A DNA stretch of 64,000 nt from CALAGB01 sp963789565 (GCA_963789565.1 CAWBKX010000002.1:2046001-2110000); one strand, 5' to 3'; shown: positions 1-8,168, counted from the first letter of the stretch. Notes: a model not told the origin generated them from the sequence alone. Numbers and translations: made by a program.

Positions 1-48
1 CTCTGGCTTGAACGAAATCCGGCGACACTACTGCGAGGAGATGACTGA
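1..48 (+). CDS. 3' end of an upstream gene (partial)
   Basis: Reading from base 1 gives LWLERNPATLLRGDD and then a TGA at 46-48. That stop overlaps the ATG of the next gene in a TGATG arrangement, which is typical of translational coupling inside an operon. Only 15 residues are visible, so the product cannot be named. From context it could be another permease of the ABC export system that follows. Confidence 0.35.
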   Translation, partial: LWLERNPATLLRGDD

Positions 49-818
49 TGAGCCTGATATGGGACTCCGCCTTGGGCTCGACGCGCTTCGAGTTCAACAT
101 GCAGATTCGCCGCAAGTCGGTCTGGATCGCCACCCTGCTGTGCAGTCTGATCGTGGTTACTGGACTGAAGAATCCGTGGAATGCAGCCTCCAATGTGCCG
201 ATCTCCCGCACGATCGGAGATTGGGCCGTCGTCTGCAACGCCTTCCTGCCAGTCGTCTTCGGCGTACTGCTGGCTGATCGGCTACCGCGCGATCGACGCC
301 TGGGCGTAACAGAGCTGTTCGATTCGCTTCCGGCGTCTGAAGGTGCACGCCTCTTCGGCAAGTACCTGGGGAGCGCCATGGCGGGCACGCTGCCGATCTT
401 GCTGGTCTACACGACCGGCATCGGGTACGTGCTCAACCGCTGGCACGATCCGAGGGCCATCCTGTACGCTCTGACGGCTTTCGCGGCGATCAACATTCCG
501 GGGCTTCTGTTCGTCGCCGCCTTCTCGGTCGCCGTTCCGGTGCTTCTGTGGGTACCCCTCTACCAATTTCTCTTTGTTGGCTACTGGTTCTGGGGCAATC
601 TGCTCAGCCCGAATTACGGCATCCCGACCTTGAGCGACACCATGCTGACACCGATCGGCGGGAACGCCGCGTCAGGGTTCTTCGGCGTCACCACCATCAC
701 CGGAGGAACGGCTCCGGCCTGGCAAGGAGGCGTAAGTATCATGGTGCTGCTGGCCTGCGCGGCGCTGGCGTTGGTGACGGCAAACGGGTATCTCTCCTGG
801 CGCCGCGCACGTGTCTGA
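48..818 (+). CDS. ABC-2 type transporter permease
   Basis: This 256-residue protein is almost entirely hydrophobic, with about six membrane segments. The first lies near residues 27-45, and others lie near 105-125, 135-165, 170-190 and 225-245. A GAGGAG ribosome site ends 7 bases before the ATG. The ATPase gene follows 51 bases later on the same strand, so the two probably form one ABC-2 type exporter in the cytoplasmic membrane. The substrate cannot be read from the sequence. The acidic and arginine-rich loop near residues 80-95 (DRLPRDRRLGVTELFDSLP) is of the kind seen in permeases that contact their ATPase. Assignment to the ABC-2 class rests on topology and the neighbour. Confidence 0.7.
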   Translation: MSLIWDSALGSTRFEFNMQIRRKSVWIATLLCSLIVVTGLKNPWNAASNVPISRTIGDWAVVCNAFLPVVFGVLLADRLPRDRRLGVTELFDSLPASEGARLFGKYLGSAMAGTLPILLVYTTGIGYVLNRWHDPRAILYALTAFAAINIPGLLFVAAFSVAVPVLLWVPLYQFLFVGYWFWGNLLSPNYGIPTLSDTMLTPIGGNAASGFFGVTTITGGTAPAWQGGVSIMVLLACAALALVTANGYLSWRRARV

Positions 819-872
819 CGACCGCAAGAGATCACAGATGGGGTCGCGATCTTCTATTGAAGTGGAGCAGTG

Positions 873-1769
873 ATGAACATCGAACTACAAGCGCTCACCA
901 AAACCTATCACGGTGGTGTGCGTGCGTTGGACGGCATCGACCTGAACATCTCGACCGGCATGTTCGGCCTGCTGGGACCCAATGGCGCCGGTAAGACGAC
1001 GCTGATGCGCATCCTCGCCGGGATCATGCGCCCAACCTCGGGCGGCTATCGGGTGGGCGACATCGACGGTTCGACCAACGAGGGACGCCAGGCGGTCAAG
1101 CAGATCCTCGGCTATCTGCCACAGGAACTGGGACTCTACCCCGACCTCTCGGCGCGCGAGTTCCTGGATTACATCGGCATTCTCAAGGGACTCGACGACC
1201 GGCGCGCACGCCGTGATCGCGTCGAGACGTTGCTGGAGATGGTGGCATTACAGGACGTCGCTGGACGCAAGCTGAAGACCTTCTCCGGCGGCATGAAGCA
1301 GCGGGTCGGCATCGCGCAAGCGCTGCTGAACGACCCACGCCTGCTGATCGTCGACGAACCGACGGCCGGACTCGACCCTGAAGAGCGCATCCGCTTCCGC
1401 AACCTTCTGTCCGATCTGGCTGGTGAACGGACCGTGATCCTCTCGACCCACATCGTCGAGGACATCGCGCAGACCTGCCGCAATCTAGCCATTTTGAGTC
1501 AGGGGAAGGTCCTCTTCCAGGGGGCATCGCTGGAACTGATTGAACGGGCACGCGGCAACGTCTGGACCGTGACGACCGACGGTCCCAAGCCGGAGGGAGA
1601 TCTGACGGTCGTCTCGATGCTGCATCTGGCCGAAGGAACGCAATACCGGGTGGTTGGCGAACAGACCCTGGGTATGGCGGCAGCACCAGCGCAACCAACG
1701 CTGGAGGATGGCTACATCTGGCTGATGCGCTCTTCACGCACAGCGGCATCGGTGGCGGTGGGGGTGTAG
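873..1769 (+). CDS. ABC transporter ATP-binding protein
   Basis: This 298-residue nucleotide-binding subunit probably drives the permease encoded just upstream. The Walker A motif GPNGAGKTT lies at about residues 35-43. The signature FSGGMKQR, the Walker B segment LLIVDEPTAGLDP and the switch histidine in LSTHIVED follow in the usual order, so the site looks catalytically complete. A C-terminal extension of roughly 90 residues after the ATPase core is typical of the ABC-2 export family. A GTG at 870 directly precedes the ATG at 873. The GGAG at 864-867 is better spaced for the ATG, so I start there. The protein acts on the cytoplasmic face of the membrane. The substrate is unknown. Confidence 0.9.
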   Translation: MNIELQALTKTYHGGVRALDGIDLNISTGMFGLLGPNGAGKTTLMRILAGIMRPTSGGYRVGDIDGSTNEGRQAVKQILGYLPQELGLYPDLSAREFLDYIGILKGLDDRRARRDRVETLLEMVALQDVAGRKLKTFSGGMKQRVGIAQALLNDPRLLIVDEPTAGLDPEERIRFRNLLSDLAGERTVILSTHIVEDIAQTCRNLAILSQGKVLFQGASLELIERARGNVWTVTTDGPKPEGDLTVVSMLHLAEGTQYRVVGEQTLGMAAAPAQPTLEDGYIWLMRSSRTAASVAVGV

Positions 1770-2032
1770 CCATAGAAACGTAGCGGCGGGACCTACGCCC
1801 GCCGACAGTCGAAGACCGTAAGTTCCCTCGAGGTGGCGTTGTCCGGGACTTCGTCCACGCTGGCGGCCGCAGGTGCCGCTACTACGATGGGATGATCCCT
1901 CTCCCCGATTACTTCGTCATGCACTTCACACAAACTCGTTGGCCAGCCCTCTTCAAAACGATGCGGCCGGATGCTATTGTGTGACGATCGTTCATCATCG
2001 CAATGCCGGTTTCGACAGGATTGGAGCGGGCA

Positions 2033-2341
2033 ATGATCCTCGTACGACAAACCTTTCAGGCGAAGTACGGCAAAGCGGGAGAGGTCGCGGGGCACATGCG
2101 CGAGGCGAGCTCTGTCTTCTCCCAAGCAATTGGTCACGGTCGTCCGTGGCGCATTTTGACCGACCTCACCGGACCGTTCGACACCGTCGTGCTCGAGATC
2201 CAGGCGGAGAGCATGGCCGACTGGGAGCAGATGCGATCCTCCATGTTCCAGCATGCCGCGTTTCGTGAAACAATAGCCCCCATGATGGACCAGCTGGAAT
2301 CTGGCGCATCCCAGCTCTTCTCGATCGAGGCCGAAGGCTAG
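2033..2341 (+). CDS. Small dimeric alpha/beta-barrel-like protein
   Basis: This 102-residue protein has a ferredoxin-like alpha/beta pattern: an opening strand MILVRQTFQAKYGKAGE, a helix with paired charges, a middle strand VVLEIQAESMADWEQM and a second helix. That layout resembles NIPSNAP or antibiotic-monooxygenase-like dimeric barrels. The ATG at 2033 is chosen because GGAG lies 6 bases upstream. An in-frame ATG at 2003 lacks such a site. No catalytic residues can be assigned and the function is unknown. It appears to be transcribed alone, with a clear terminator just downstream. Confidence 0.6.
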   Translation: MILVRQTFQAKYGKAGEVAGHMREASSVFSQAIGHGRPWRILTDLTGPFDTVVLEIQAESMADWEQMRSSMFQHAAFRETIAPMMDQLESGASQLFSIEAEG

Positions 2342-2373
2342 CCAGAGTTCACCAGCCGCGACGCGAATCGCAC

Positions 2374-2400
2374 GCCTCCCGGCCCAACGGGAGGTGTTTT
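2374..2400 (+). terminator. Rho-independent terminator
   Basis: CCTCCCG at 2375-2381 pairs with CGGGAGG at 2388-2394 around a six-base loop, and TTTT follows at 2397-2400. It lies 33 bases after the stop of the small barrel protein and would end that transcript. Confidence 0.75.
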
Positions 2401-2572
2401 CGTGCCAAAGAATGAACGCGTCCAACGGATTGGCGCCCTAGCGTAGGCTGTAATTGGCCCTGGCCCGAAATACGGTTTCATTGCAGGATGACGGTGGCCC
2501 CTTCGCTCGAGGTCGATGCGTGAGGCGAACGGTCAAGCGAATTACCGGCAATGATGTGAAGGAACGTGGCGC

Positions 2573-3298
2573 ATGTCTGACGCTCTCCCTGCTCGAGCCC
2601 TCTCCGGCGCGAAGGTCGATCCTCTCCCGCCTGGACTCTACCCGGCGCGCACGCCCCTCGAGGGCCGCTACGCCCGCATCGAGCCGCTCGACCCGCGGAG
2701 CCATGCCGAGGAACTGTGGGACGCCAGCCATACCGGCCCCGAAGACGACCGGCTGTGGGATTACCTGGGCTATGGCCCCTTCACCGATCCAGCCATCTTT
2801 CAGAACTGGGTCCGGGACAACGCCGCCCTGGCCGACCCCACCTTCTATGCCATCCGTCAGGGGAAGAGCGGACCAGCATCCGGCGTCGCCTCTTTCCTTA
2901 ATATCCGCCCCAAAGATGGTGTGATCGAGATCGGGCACATCTGGTTCGGTCGAGCGCTGCAGAACACGCGTGAATCGACCGAAGCGCTCTATCTGATGAT
3001 GCGCTACGCCATGGACGAGCTCGGCTATCGACGGCTGGAATGGAAGTGCGACGCGCGCAACCAGCCATCGCGCAACGCCGCCGCCCGGCTCGGCTTTGGC
3101 TATGAGGGAACTTTCTACCAGCACATCATCGTTAAAGGTCGCAATCGCGACACTGCCTGGTTCTCGATTCTGGACTCGGAATGGCCCGCCATTCGCGTCA
3201 ACTTCGAGGAGTGGCTCTCGCTCGAGAATTTTGACGAACAGGGCAAGCAGGTCCGCTCCCTGGGAGAGATGAACCGTCCACTGCGCGCCACCTTCTGA
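2573..3298 (+). CDS. GNAT family N-acetyltransferase
   Basis: This 241-residue protein is of the RimJ/RimL-like GNAT type that acetylates amino groups with acetyl-CoA. Visible features are the N-terminal strand YARIEPLDPRSHAEELW (about residues 34-50), the central IEIGHIWFGRALQNTRESTE segment (about 120-140), which forms the acetyl-CoA-binding turn region, and the C-terminal CDARNQPSRNAAARLGFGYEG stretch typical of the family. Length and domain order match members annotated as GNAT proteins. The substrate is unknown. The gene is flanked by non-coding DNA on both sides and appears to be a single unit. The start is the ATG at 2573, and alternatives were not evident. Confidence 0.85.
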   Translation: MSDALPARALSGAKVDPLPPGLYPARTPLEGRYARIEPLDPRSHAEELWDASHTGPEDDRLWDYLGYGPFTDPAIFQNWVRDNAALADPTFYAIRQGKSGPASGVASFLNIRPKDGVIEIGHIWFGRALQNTRESTEALYLMMRYAMDELGYRRLEWKCDARNQPSRNAAARLGFGYEGTFYQHIIVKGRNRDTAWFSILDSEWPAIRVNFEEWLSLENFDEQGKQVRSLGEMNRPLRATF

Positions 3299-3618
3299 TC
3301 GAGCGTGGCACCTACGACCCGCGCTCGCACGTTCTCGCGCTTGAGTTCCTGAATTCCGCCATTCCTGCAACTAAATAGCCGTTCTCGTTGCGCGCGCGTC
3401 ACCACCTCGCACGATCCTTGCGTACGAGCCAGTCGATAGCGGCCGGGATGGGGAAACCCTTCCGGTTTACTCGCCGGTTACAGAGCGTCATTACGCTTGC
3501 CGGTGAGTGGTGCTGGGAATTGGCCCAGCCTCGACGCTTCAGACCGGCGGATTGCGGATGAGCGAACCACGACCGACCGCCGGGATCGAAAGGAGCTGGC
3601 CCAACTGGGCCGACCAAC
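3299..3618 (+). other. Intergenic leader of the cysteine synthase-like gene
   Basis: No gene is seen in these 320 bases. At the end, an AAAGGAG at 3589-3595 is separated from the ATG at 3619 by 23 bases. A perfect hairpin lies between them (GGCCC 3598-3602, loop AACT, GGGCC 3607-3611). Folding would bring the ribosome site to a normal distance from the start. I did not recognise a SAM or T-box riboswitch core here. Confidence 0.4.
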
Positions 3619-4641
3619 ATGATTTACCCAGACGTGCTTTCGACCGTTGGAGAGACTCCCCTCATTCGCCTCAACAAGGTCACATCGGGCTTGCGCGCGA
3701 CCGTGGCAGCCAAACTGGAGATGGTCAATCCGGGAGGCAGCATCAAGGACCGCATCGCGGTGCGGCTGATCGAAGACGCGGAAGCGAATGGACAGCTGCG
3801 ACCGGGCGGCACGATCGTCGAGGCGACCAGCGGCAACACTGGCGCGGGACTGGCCATGACCGCCGCCGTCAAGGGCTATCGCGCCATCTTCGTGCTGCCG
3901 GACAGAGTCTCGTGCGAGAAGGTGGCGCTGCTGCGCGCCTTCGGCGCCGAGGCCGTGCTCGTTCCTCGTGATTCGGATGAAACCTATTACGACGTGGCCG
4001 ACCGCTTGACGCGAGAGATTCCCGGCGCGTATCAGCCGAACCAGTATTTCAACCCGACCAATCCGGAAAGCCATTACCTCTCGACCGGACCCGAGATCTG
4101 GCGCGAGACCGAAGGGAAGATTACCCATCTGGTTGCCGGAGCCGGAACGGGCGGGACCATCAGCGGCATCGCTCGCTATCTGAAAGAGCGGAGCCCGGAC
4201 GTACAGATCATCGCCGCCGATCCAGAGGGCTCGATCTATTCCTCCGACCCCGACGATCTGCATCCATCGAAGGTCGAGGGGATCGGCAAGAATTTCTGGC
4301 CGGGGGCTTTCGATCCGACGCTGGTTGACGAGTTCATCCAGGTGGCCGACTGCGAATCTCTGTGTATGGCACGGCGCATTACGCGCGAGGAGGGGATGCT
4401 GATCGGCGGATCCGGCGGTACGGCGGTCTGCGCGGCGTTGCAGGTAGCGCGACGCAACAACCGACCCGATGTGCTCATCGTGGTGATCTTGCCGGACAGC
4501 GGCCGCAGCTACCTCTCCAAGGTCTACGACGACGACTGGATGTGCGAGAACGGTTTTTACAGCGCGCTGGAAGGCTCGACGCGCGAGCCGCTCCATGCCC
4601 ACCACAACGGCCGCGGATGCCTTGCCGCCGCGATGGAGTGA
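3619..4641 (+). CDS. Cysteine synthase / cystathionine beta-synthase-like PLP enzyme
   Basis: This 340-residue fold-type II PLP enzyme would condense serine or O-acetylserine with a sulfur donor in the cytoplasm. The PLP-binding lysine is K43 in PGGSIKDR. The phosphate and substrate loop SGNTG is at about residues 71-75, and the GAGTGGTISG phosphate cup is near residue 170. There is no C-terminal CBS domain pair, so the protein has the short catalytic architecture. The TDPEGSIY-like segment and overall length are closer to cystathionine beta-synthase catalytic domains than to CysK. Family membership is secure, but the exact reaction is not decided by sequence alone. No other sulfur gene lies next to it. 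Confidence 0.85.
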   Translation: MIYPDVLSTVGETPLIRLNKVTSGLRATVAAKLEMVNPGGSIKDRIAVRLIEDAEANGQLRPGGTIVEATSGNTGAGLAMTAAVKGYRAIFVLPDRVSCEKVALLRAFGAEAVLVPRDSDETYYDVADRLTREIPGAYQPNQYFNPTNPESHYLSTGPEIWRETEGKITHLVAGAGTGGTISGIARYLKERSPDVQIIAADPEGSIYSSDPDDLHPSKVEGIGKNFWPGAFDPTLVDEFIQVADCESLCMARRITREEGMLIGGSGGTAVCAALQVARRNNRPDVLIVVILPDSGRSYLSKVYDDDWMCENGFYSALEGSTREPLHAHHNGRGCLAAAME

Positions 4642-4669
4642 AGGGGCTCAACACACGCACATGTCCGTA

Positions 4670-4743
4670 AGGGCGATCCGGGTATCCACCGGGAACCCAC
4701 TTCGTGGGTGCAGTGTTGGTCGCCCTCGGGCCGCCAGGCCCGA
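4670..4743 (+). other. Structured intergenic element (multi-stem)
   Basis: In the roughly 330-base gap after the cysteine synthase gene, AGGGCGA at 4670-4676 pairs with TCGCCCT at 4720-4726. That stem encloses two smaller hairpins: CCGG 4678-4681 with CCGG 4689-4692, and ACCCAC 4695-4700 with GTGGGT 4704-4709. A further perfect stem follows (TCGGGCC 4726-4732 with GGCCCGA 4737-4743). No T-run follows, so it is not a standard terminator. It may be a structured RNA or a palindromic repeat unit. The rest of the gap, to 4968, holds nothing I recognise. Confidence 0.35.
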
Positions 4744-4968
4744 AAAGCAACGACCTACACCGAGTCATACAATCAATGCCAATTTCAATTGAGCCGAGCG
4801 ATTGGGGCTGAACGATAAAGGCGGTCATTGTTTTGGCCAGCGCGGAGCGTATGACTGAGGCAGATCTTGTCCGTATGCAGACTTTGAGCCACACTACCTG
4901 CCACGAGTTGAGCCCTCTCGAAGTGAGAGCCAAGCGCAGAGAAATTGTCGGTGTCTGTATTCCAGTTG

Positions 4969-6342
4969 ATGTCCAAGTTCAGCGACGTTTTCAAGCATCG
5001 AGGTTGGCCATGGAGTCAACCGACTGTCTCGAAACGCTTGGTGATTCTCGCTCACTCAGTCAAATACGCGCCCGGACGCTGTATCGCCGGGCGCGAAATC
5101 TCAGTTGCGTTCGATGGGAGAATAGTCAACGGCCAGTGGATCCGGCCCGTGTGTCGAAAGAACAGGGGTGAATTATTTCCTGACCACTATCGTCTTCAGG
5201 GCGGTGGATTCGCGAAGATGCTCGACATCGTTGACGTACCGCTTCGATCTCCGCAGCGCGATCCCTCACAGCCGGAAAACTGGCTTGTCGACGAAAAATC
5301 ACGCTGGAACTATGTCGGTTCGTTGCCTGTGCAAGAATTGAAGAGATTTGTCGAGTCTCCTCCAAACTTATGGTTGGAGTTGAACACTCCCACTGACAGA
5401 ATCTCGACTGAGTACATTTCAAAACTCCCCCCAACGCAATCGTTGTATCTCCTCCACTTGCCTAAGTCTGTTGTGAGACCAACGCTGACCACGAAACCAG
5501 CATTTCGGTTGCATTTCATGTACAACGGCATACCGTATCGACTCCGGATTACGGATCCCATAGCTGTCGGTAGGTTCACTGAAAGAATGATTGGACGATC
5601 TGAACTGCAGCTAAGGGACGTCATCGCATGTATCAGCCTTGGTACACCTTTCAAGGGATTTCATTACAAGTTGGTTGCATCCATCACCCAGCCGCTCGCT
5701 GAGAAAACACTCTTCACCGTCGGACATTCATCACGTTCAATCGATGAGTTCATCGACCTACTGCGCGAACACAACATCGAAGCGATCGCCGACGTTCGCT
5801 CACAGCCCTATAGTGCTCGCTTCCCTCATTTCTCGATGCAGGCTTTGCAGGCATCGCTTCGAGGAGCAGGCATCCGTTACGTCTTTCTCGGTAGGGAGTT
5901 GGGAGCACGGCGCGATGAGCGAGAGGTGTATGAAAATGGACAGGTGCGATACGAACGCATTGTGGACACCACCTTGTTTCAACGCGGAATCGACAGAGTT
6001 GTGAATGGAAGCGATCGCTATCGTATCTGTCTCATGTGTGCCGAAAAGGATCCCTTAGATTGTCATCGTTCCGTCCTCATTTCTCGGCATCTCCAAAACT
6101 ACGGAATCAATACCATGCATATTCTGGGAAAGGGCCTTTCTGAAACGCATTCGACTTCCGAACGTCGCCTGGCTGGCGAAGAAAATGTCCGCCCATATCA
6201 GCTACAAATCAAGGGAGACGGTTTCGACAACGACTCCGCGATCGATCGTGCATATGCACTGCGAGAACAGAGGATCACTTTTCGTATGAGAGAGATTTGT
6301 GATGAAGATTTTCTCTATCGGGTTCACCCAAAAGTCGGCTGA
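4969..6342 (+). CDS. Dual OB-fold domain plus DUF488 domain protein
   Basis: This protein of about 457 residues has two parts. The N-terminal half begins near KRLVILAHSVKYAPGRCIAG, the pattern of the dual-OB domain family, a presumed nucleic-acid-binding unit. The C-terminal half, from about residue 240, opens with TLFTVGHSSRSIDEFIDLL, has IADVRSQPYS, and closes with LMCAEKDPLDCHRSVL. Those are the hallmarks of DUF488, with its conserved CxE and CHR residues. The start is unsure: the frame is open from 4945, and the family usually begins at the KRLV strand. The gene overlaps the next DUF488 gene by 41 bases. Base composition is visibly richer in A and T than in the flanks, suggesting acquired DNA. 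The biochemical function of both domains is unknown. A DNA- or RNA-directed defence role is only a guess from such neighbourhoods. Confidence 0.7.
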   Translation: MSKFSDVFKHRGWPWSQPTVSKRLVILAHSVKYAPGRCIAGREISVAFDGRIVNGQWIRPVCRKNRGELFPDHYRLQGGGFAKMLDIVDVPLRSPQRDPSQPENWLVDEKSRWNYVGSLPVQELKRFVESPPNLWLELNTPTDRISTEYISKLPPTQSLYLLHLPKSVVRPTLTTKPAFRLHFMYNGIPYRLRITDPIAVGRFTERMIGRSELQLRDVIACISLGTPFKGFHYKLVASITQPLAEKTLFTVGHSSRSIDEFIDLLREHNIEAIADVRSQPYSARFPHFSMQALQASLRGAGIRYVFLGRELGARRDEREVYENGQVRYERIVDTTLFQRGIDRVVNGSDRYRICLMCAEKDPLDCHRSVLISRHLQNYGINTMHILGKGLSETHSTSERRLAGEENVRPYQLQIKGDGFDNDSAIDRAYALREQRITFRMREICDEDFLYRVHPKVG

Positions 6343-6739
6343 AGAGTTTTTCGGGCTACTTACCCGGGCCGGCGTCAAAAAAGTAGTCGACATCCGTCTG
6401 CACAACACCTCGCAGCTGGCAGGCTTCTCGAAGCGCGATGATCTCAAATATTTCCTTACTGCCATTGGCTCTATCGATTATGAGGAGGAGTCGTTACTGT
6501 GCCCAACGGAGGACATCCTCCGGAATTACAAGAAGAATCGTATTGATTGGGATCAATATGAGTCACGCTTTCGCGATCTGATGCGCGATCGCCAAATTGA
6601 GACAAACCTCAGTCCCGACCACTTTCATGGCGCTTGCCTTCTCTGTAGTGAGGCAACGCCGGAGCGATGCCATCGTCGGCTGGTAGCGGAATACCTCCAG
6701 GAACACTGGGGAGAAGTCGAGATCTTGCATCTGATTTGA
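6302..6739 (+). CDS. DUF488 domain protein, first tandem paralogue
   Basis: This compact 145-residue DUF488 protein starts with MKIFSIGFTQKSAEEFFGLL. It has the VVDIRLHN strand that carries the conserved D-x-R, and ends with the LLCSEATPERCHRRLVAEYL motif, in which the Cys and the CHR triad are conserved. The ATG at 6302 is preferred over an in-frame GTG just before it because it aligns with the start of the next paralogue. It lies inside the 3' end of the dual-OB gene, so the two are probably translationally coupled. Its N-terminal 50 residues are almost identical to those of the following gene, which points to tandem duplication. The function of the family is not established. Confidence 0.8.
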   Translation: MKIFSIGFTQKSAEEFFGLLTRAGVKKVVDIRLHNTSQLAGFSKRDDLKYFLTAIGSIDYEEESLLCPTEDILRNYKKNRIDWDQYESRFRDLMRDRQIETNLSPDHFHGACLLCSEATPERCHRRLVAEYLQEHWGEVEILHLI

Positions 6740-6973
6740 GCCTGGTCTCGTGGATCGTCGTTACGCGTCTTCAATTGTTGACTGCGATCATTAGTATTCC
6801 TCTTGATTTCATCGCTGGGCGCGGGATCATCGTGGTCGTATTGCTGAACGTAGGCCAGCAATTCCGCTGATCGGGCACCAGCAATGAACTGCAATCGCAA
6901 CATCCGCCATGTGAATTGAAGTTCGTATATATATGGAAGCAAGCGAGCGATTTTTACGGAGGAGCACCATTCA

Positions 6974-7411
6974 ATGAAGATCTTCACGATCGGTTTTACG
7001 CAGAAGTCCGCTGAGGAGTTTTTCGGCTTGCTGACCGAGGCCGGGGTGAAGAAGGTTGTCGATATCCGCCTGCACAACACGTCGCAACTGGCCGGCTTCG
7101 CCAAGCGAGATGACTTACGCTACTTCCTGGACGCCATCGGCCACATCGGCTACGAGCACGAGCCGCTGCTGGCCCCGACCGAAGAGATCATGGACGACTA
7201 TAAGAAGAAGCGCATCAAGCAGCCGGAATTCGCCAAGCGCTTCCTGGCGCTGATGCAAGAGCGGGAGATCGAATCGCAGATCGATCCCGCCAGCCTCGAT
7301 GGCGCCTGCCTCCTTTGCAGCGAGGTTAAGCCGGAGGAGTGTCACCGTAGCCTGGTGGCGGAGTACCTCAAGGAGAAGTGGGGCGACGTCGATATCGTGC
7401 ACCTGGTGTAG
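6974..7411 (+). CDS. DUF488 domain protein, second tandem paralogue
   Basis: This 145-residue DUF488 protein begins MKIFTIGFTQKSAEEFFGLL and is collinear with the copy 235 bases upstream, with no gaps. The conserved DIR and LLCSEVKPEECHRSL motifs are intact. An ACGGAGGAGC ribosome site lies about 10 bases before the ATG. Unlike the upstream copy, its third codon positions are GC-rich, like the rest of the chromosome, so it is either the resident copy or longer established. The 234 bases between the copies hold no gene. A hicB antitoxin gene follows after 22 bases and may be co-transcribed. Confidence 0.85.
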   Translation: MKIFTIGFTQKSAEEFFGLLTEAGVKKVVDIRLHNTSQLAGFAKRDDLRYFLDAIGHIGYEHEPLLAPTEEIMDDYKKKRIKQPEFAKRFLALMQEREIESQIDPASLDGACLLCSEVKPEECHRSLVAEYLKEKWGDVDIVHLV

Positions 7412-7433
7412 AGACGTTCAGGAGGGAGCATCA

Positions 7434-7640
7434 ATGAAGCAGATTTTCCCCGCCAGCATCACTCGCGAAGATAACCTGTACGTCGCTCAATGTCTTGACG
7501 TCGACGTTGCCAGTCAAGGCGCGAGCGAATCCGAAGCGCTGGCCAATCTCCGTGAAGCGCTCGAGCTCTACTTCGAACAGCCGAGGCCGACTGCCACTCC
7601 TCACGTCGAGAAGTTCGAGGTTGATCTCGGTGCCGCTTAA
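7434..7640 (+). CDS. hicB: HicB family antitoxin
   Basis: This 68-residue protein carries the HicB RNase-H-like fold signature: an opening strand MKQIFPASITREDNLYVAQC, then the LDVDVASQGASESEALANLREALELY segment typical of type II HicB antitoxins that neutralise the HicA mRNA interferase. An AGGAGGG ribosome site lies 8 bases before the ATG at 7434. An upstream in-frame extension inside the DUF488 gene is rejected. No C-terminal DNA-binding helix-turn-helix is present, so this is the short form. The partner hicA directly downstream is broken, leaving this as an apparently orphan antitoxin. Confidence 0.85.
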   Translation: MKQIFPASITREDNLYVAQCLDVDVASQGASESEALANLREALELYFEQPRPTATPHVEKFEVDLGAA

Positions 7641-7852
7641 TTCGCTTCCCTATTGAGAGGTTCGCCGACGCCTCGAGGCCGGTGGGTTCCGCGTAGCCAG
7701 TCGGCGCGGAACCCACGTGAAATTCGTCAGGAAGGCCGAAATCTGAAACCCGAACCGTCATCGTCCCAGATCATAGAGAGATTGCCGTAGGGACACCGCG
7801 GAGCATGCTGCGGCAAGCAGGTCTAGACCTTGACGGGTTCGAAAAGCTGTAG
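7630..7852 (+). pseudogene. hicA: hicA toxin, decayed
   Basis: A GTG at 7630, overlapping the hicB stop, opens PLNSLPY. A TGA at 7654-7656 interrupts it, after which EVRRRLEAGGFRVASRRG and HVKFVRKAE continue in frame. At about 7735-7745 the reading frame shifts by one base, and the family's C-terminal half continues as TRTVIVPDHREIAVGT, then RSMLRQAGLDLDGF to a TAG at 7850-7852. Fold order and the catalytic GxHxKF-like segment (RRGTHVKF) match HicA mRNA interferases. The premature stop could be an Arg CGA to TGA change. Two independent lesions make a functional toxin unlikely unless both are sequencing errors. Confidence 0.7.
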
Positions 7853-8168
7853 GGCGCGCCCGACCAGGCCGAATATCTCCACGTTTCGGGGCCCTGCTTG
7901 CGAAGCACCGGTGCTGATTCACTCGATTCGCTTACACCGACCCGCGCGGACGCTGAAGCCGGAGCAGCGACCGTCGCCGAACTTCGAGGAAATCCTGCCT
8001 CCCAGCCGCTATCTCAGTCAGCCTGCCACTCGGTCTGGATCCGTTCATGCGGACCTGTCCAACTATTGACGGATTCCCTCGCGTACTGCTACCACTTCGG
8101 TAACGTTTCATTTTCAGATAGATCTCTCAACGACCCGCAGCCACGTGATGATGAATGGAGACAAATCG
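7853..8168 (+). other. Intergenic region upstream of the molybdoenzyme operon
   Basis: This 316-base stretch separates the decayed hicA from the membrane subunit gene. Open frames crossing it are compositional shadows with no family resemblance. A GGAGA at 8157-8161 is the probable ribosome site of the next gene. I could not identify a convincing promoter or a regulator site. Confidence 0.4.

Noticed and set aside
1793..2425. A 210-residue minus-strand frame
   Set aside because: It lies opposite the small barrel protein, has no family resemblance and crosses a terminator.
3299..3618. Possible SAM or T-box riboswitch before the cysteine synthase-like gene
   Set aside because: The conserved cores of these riboswitches were not found. 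Only a simple hairpin near the start codon is supported.
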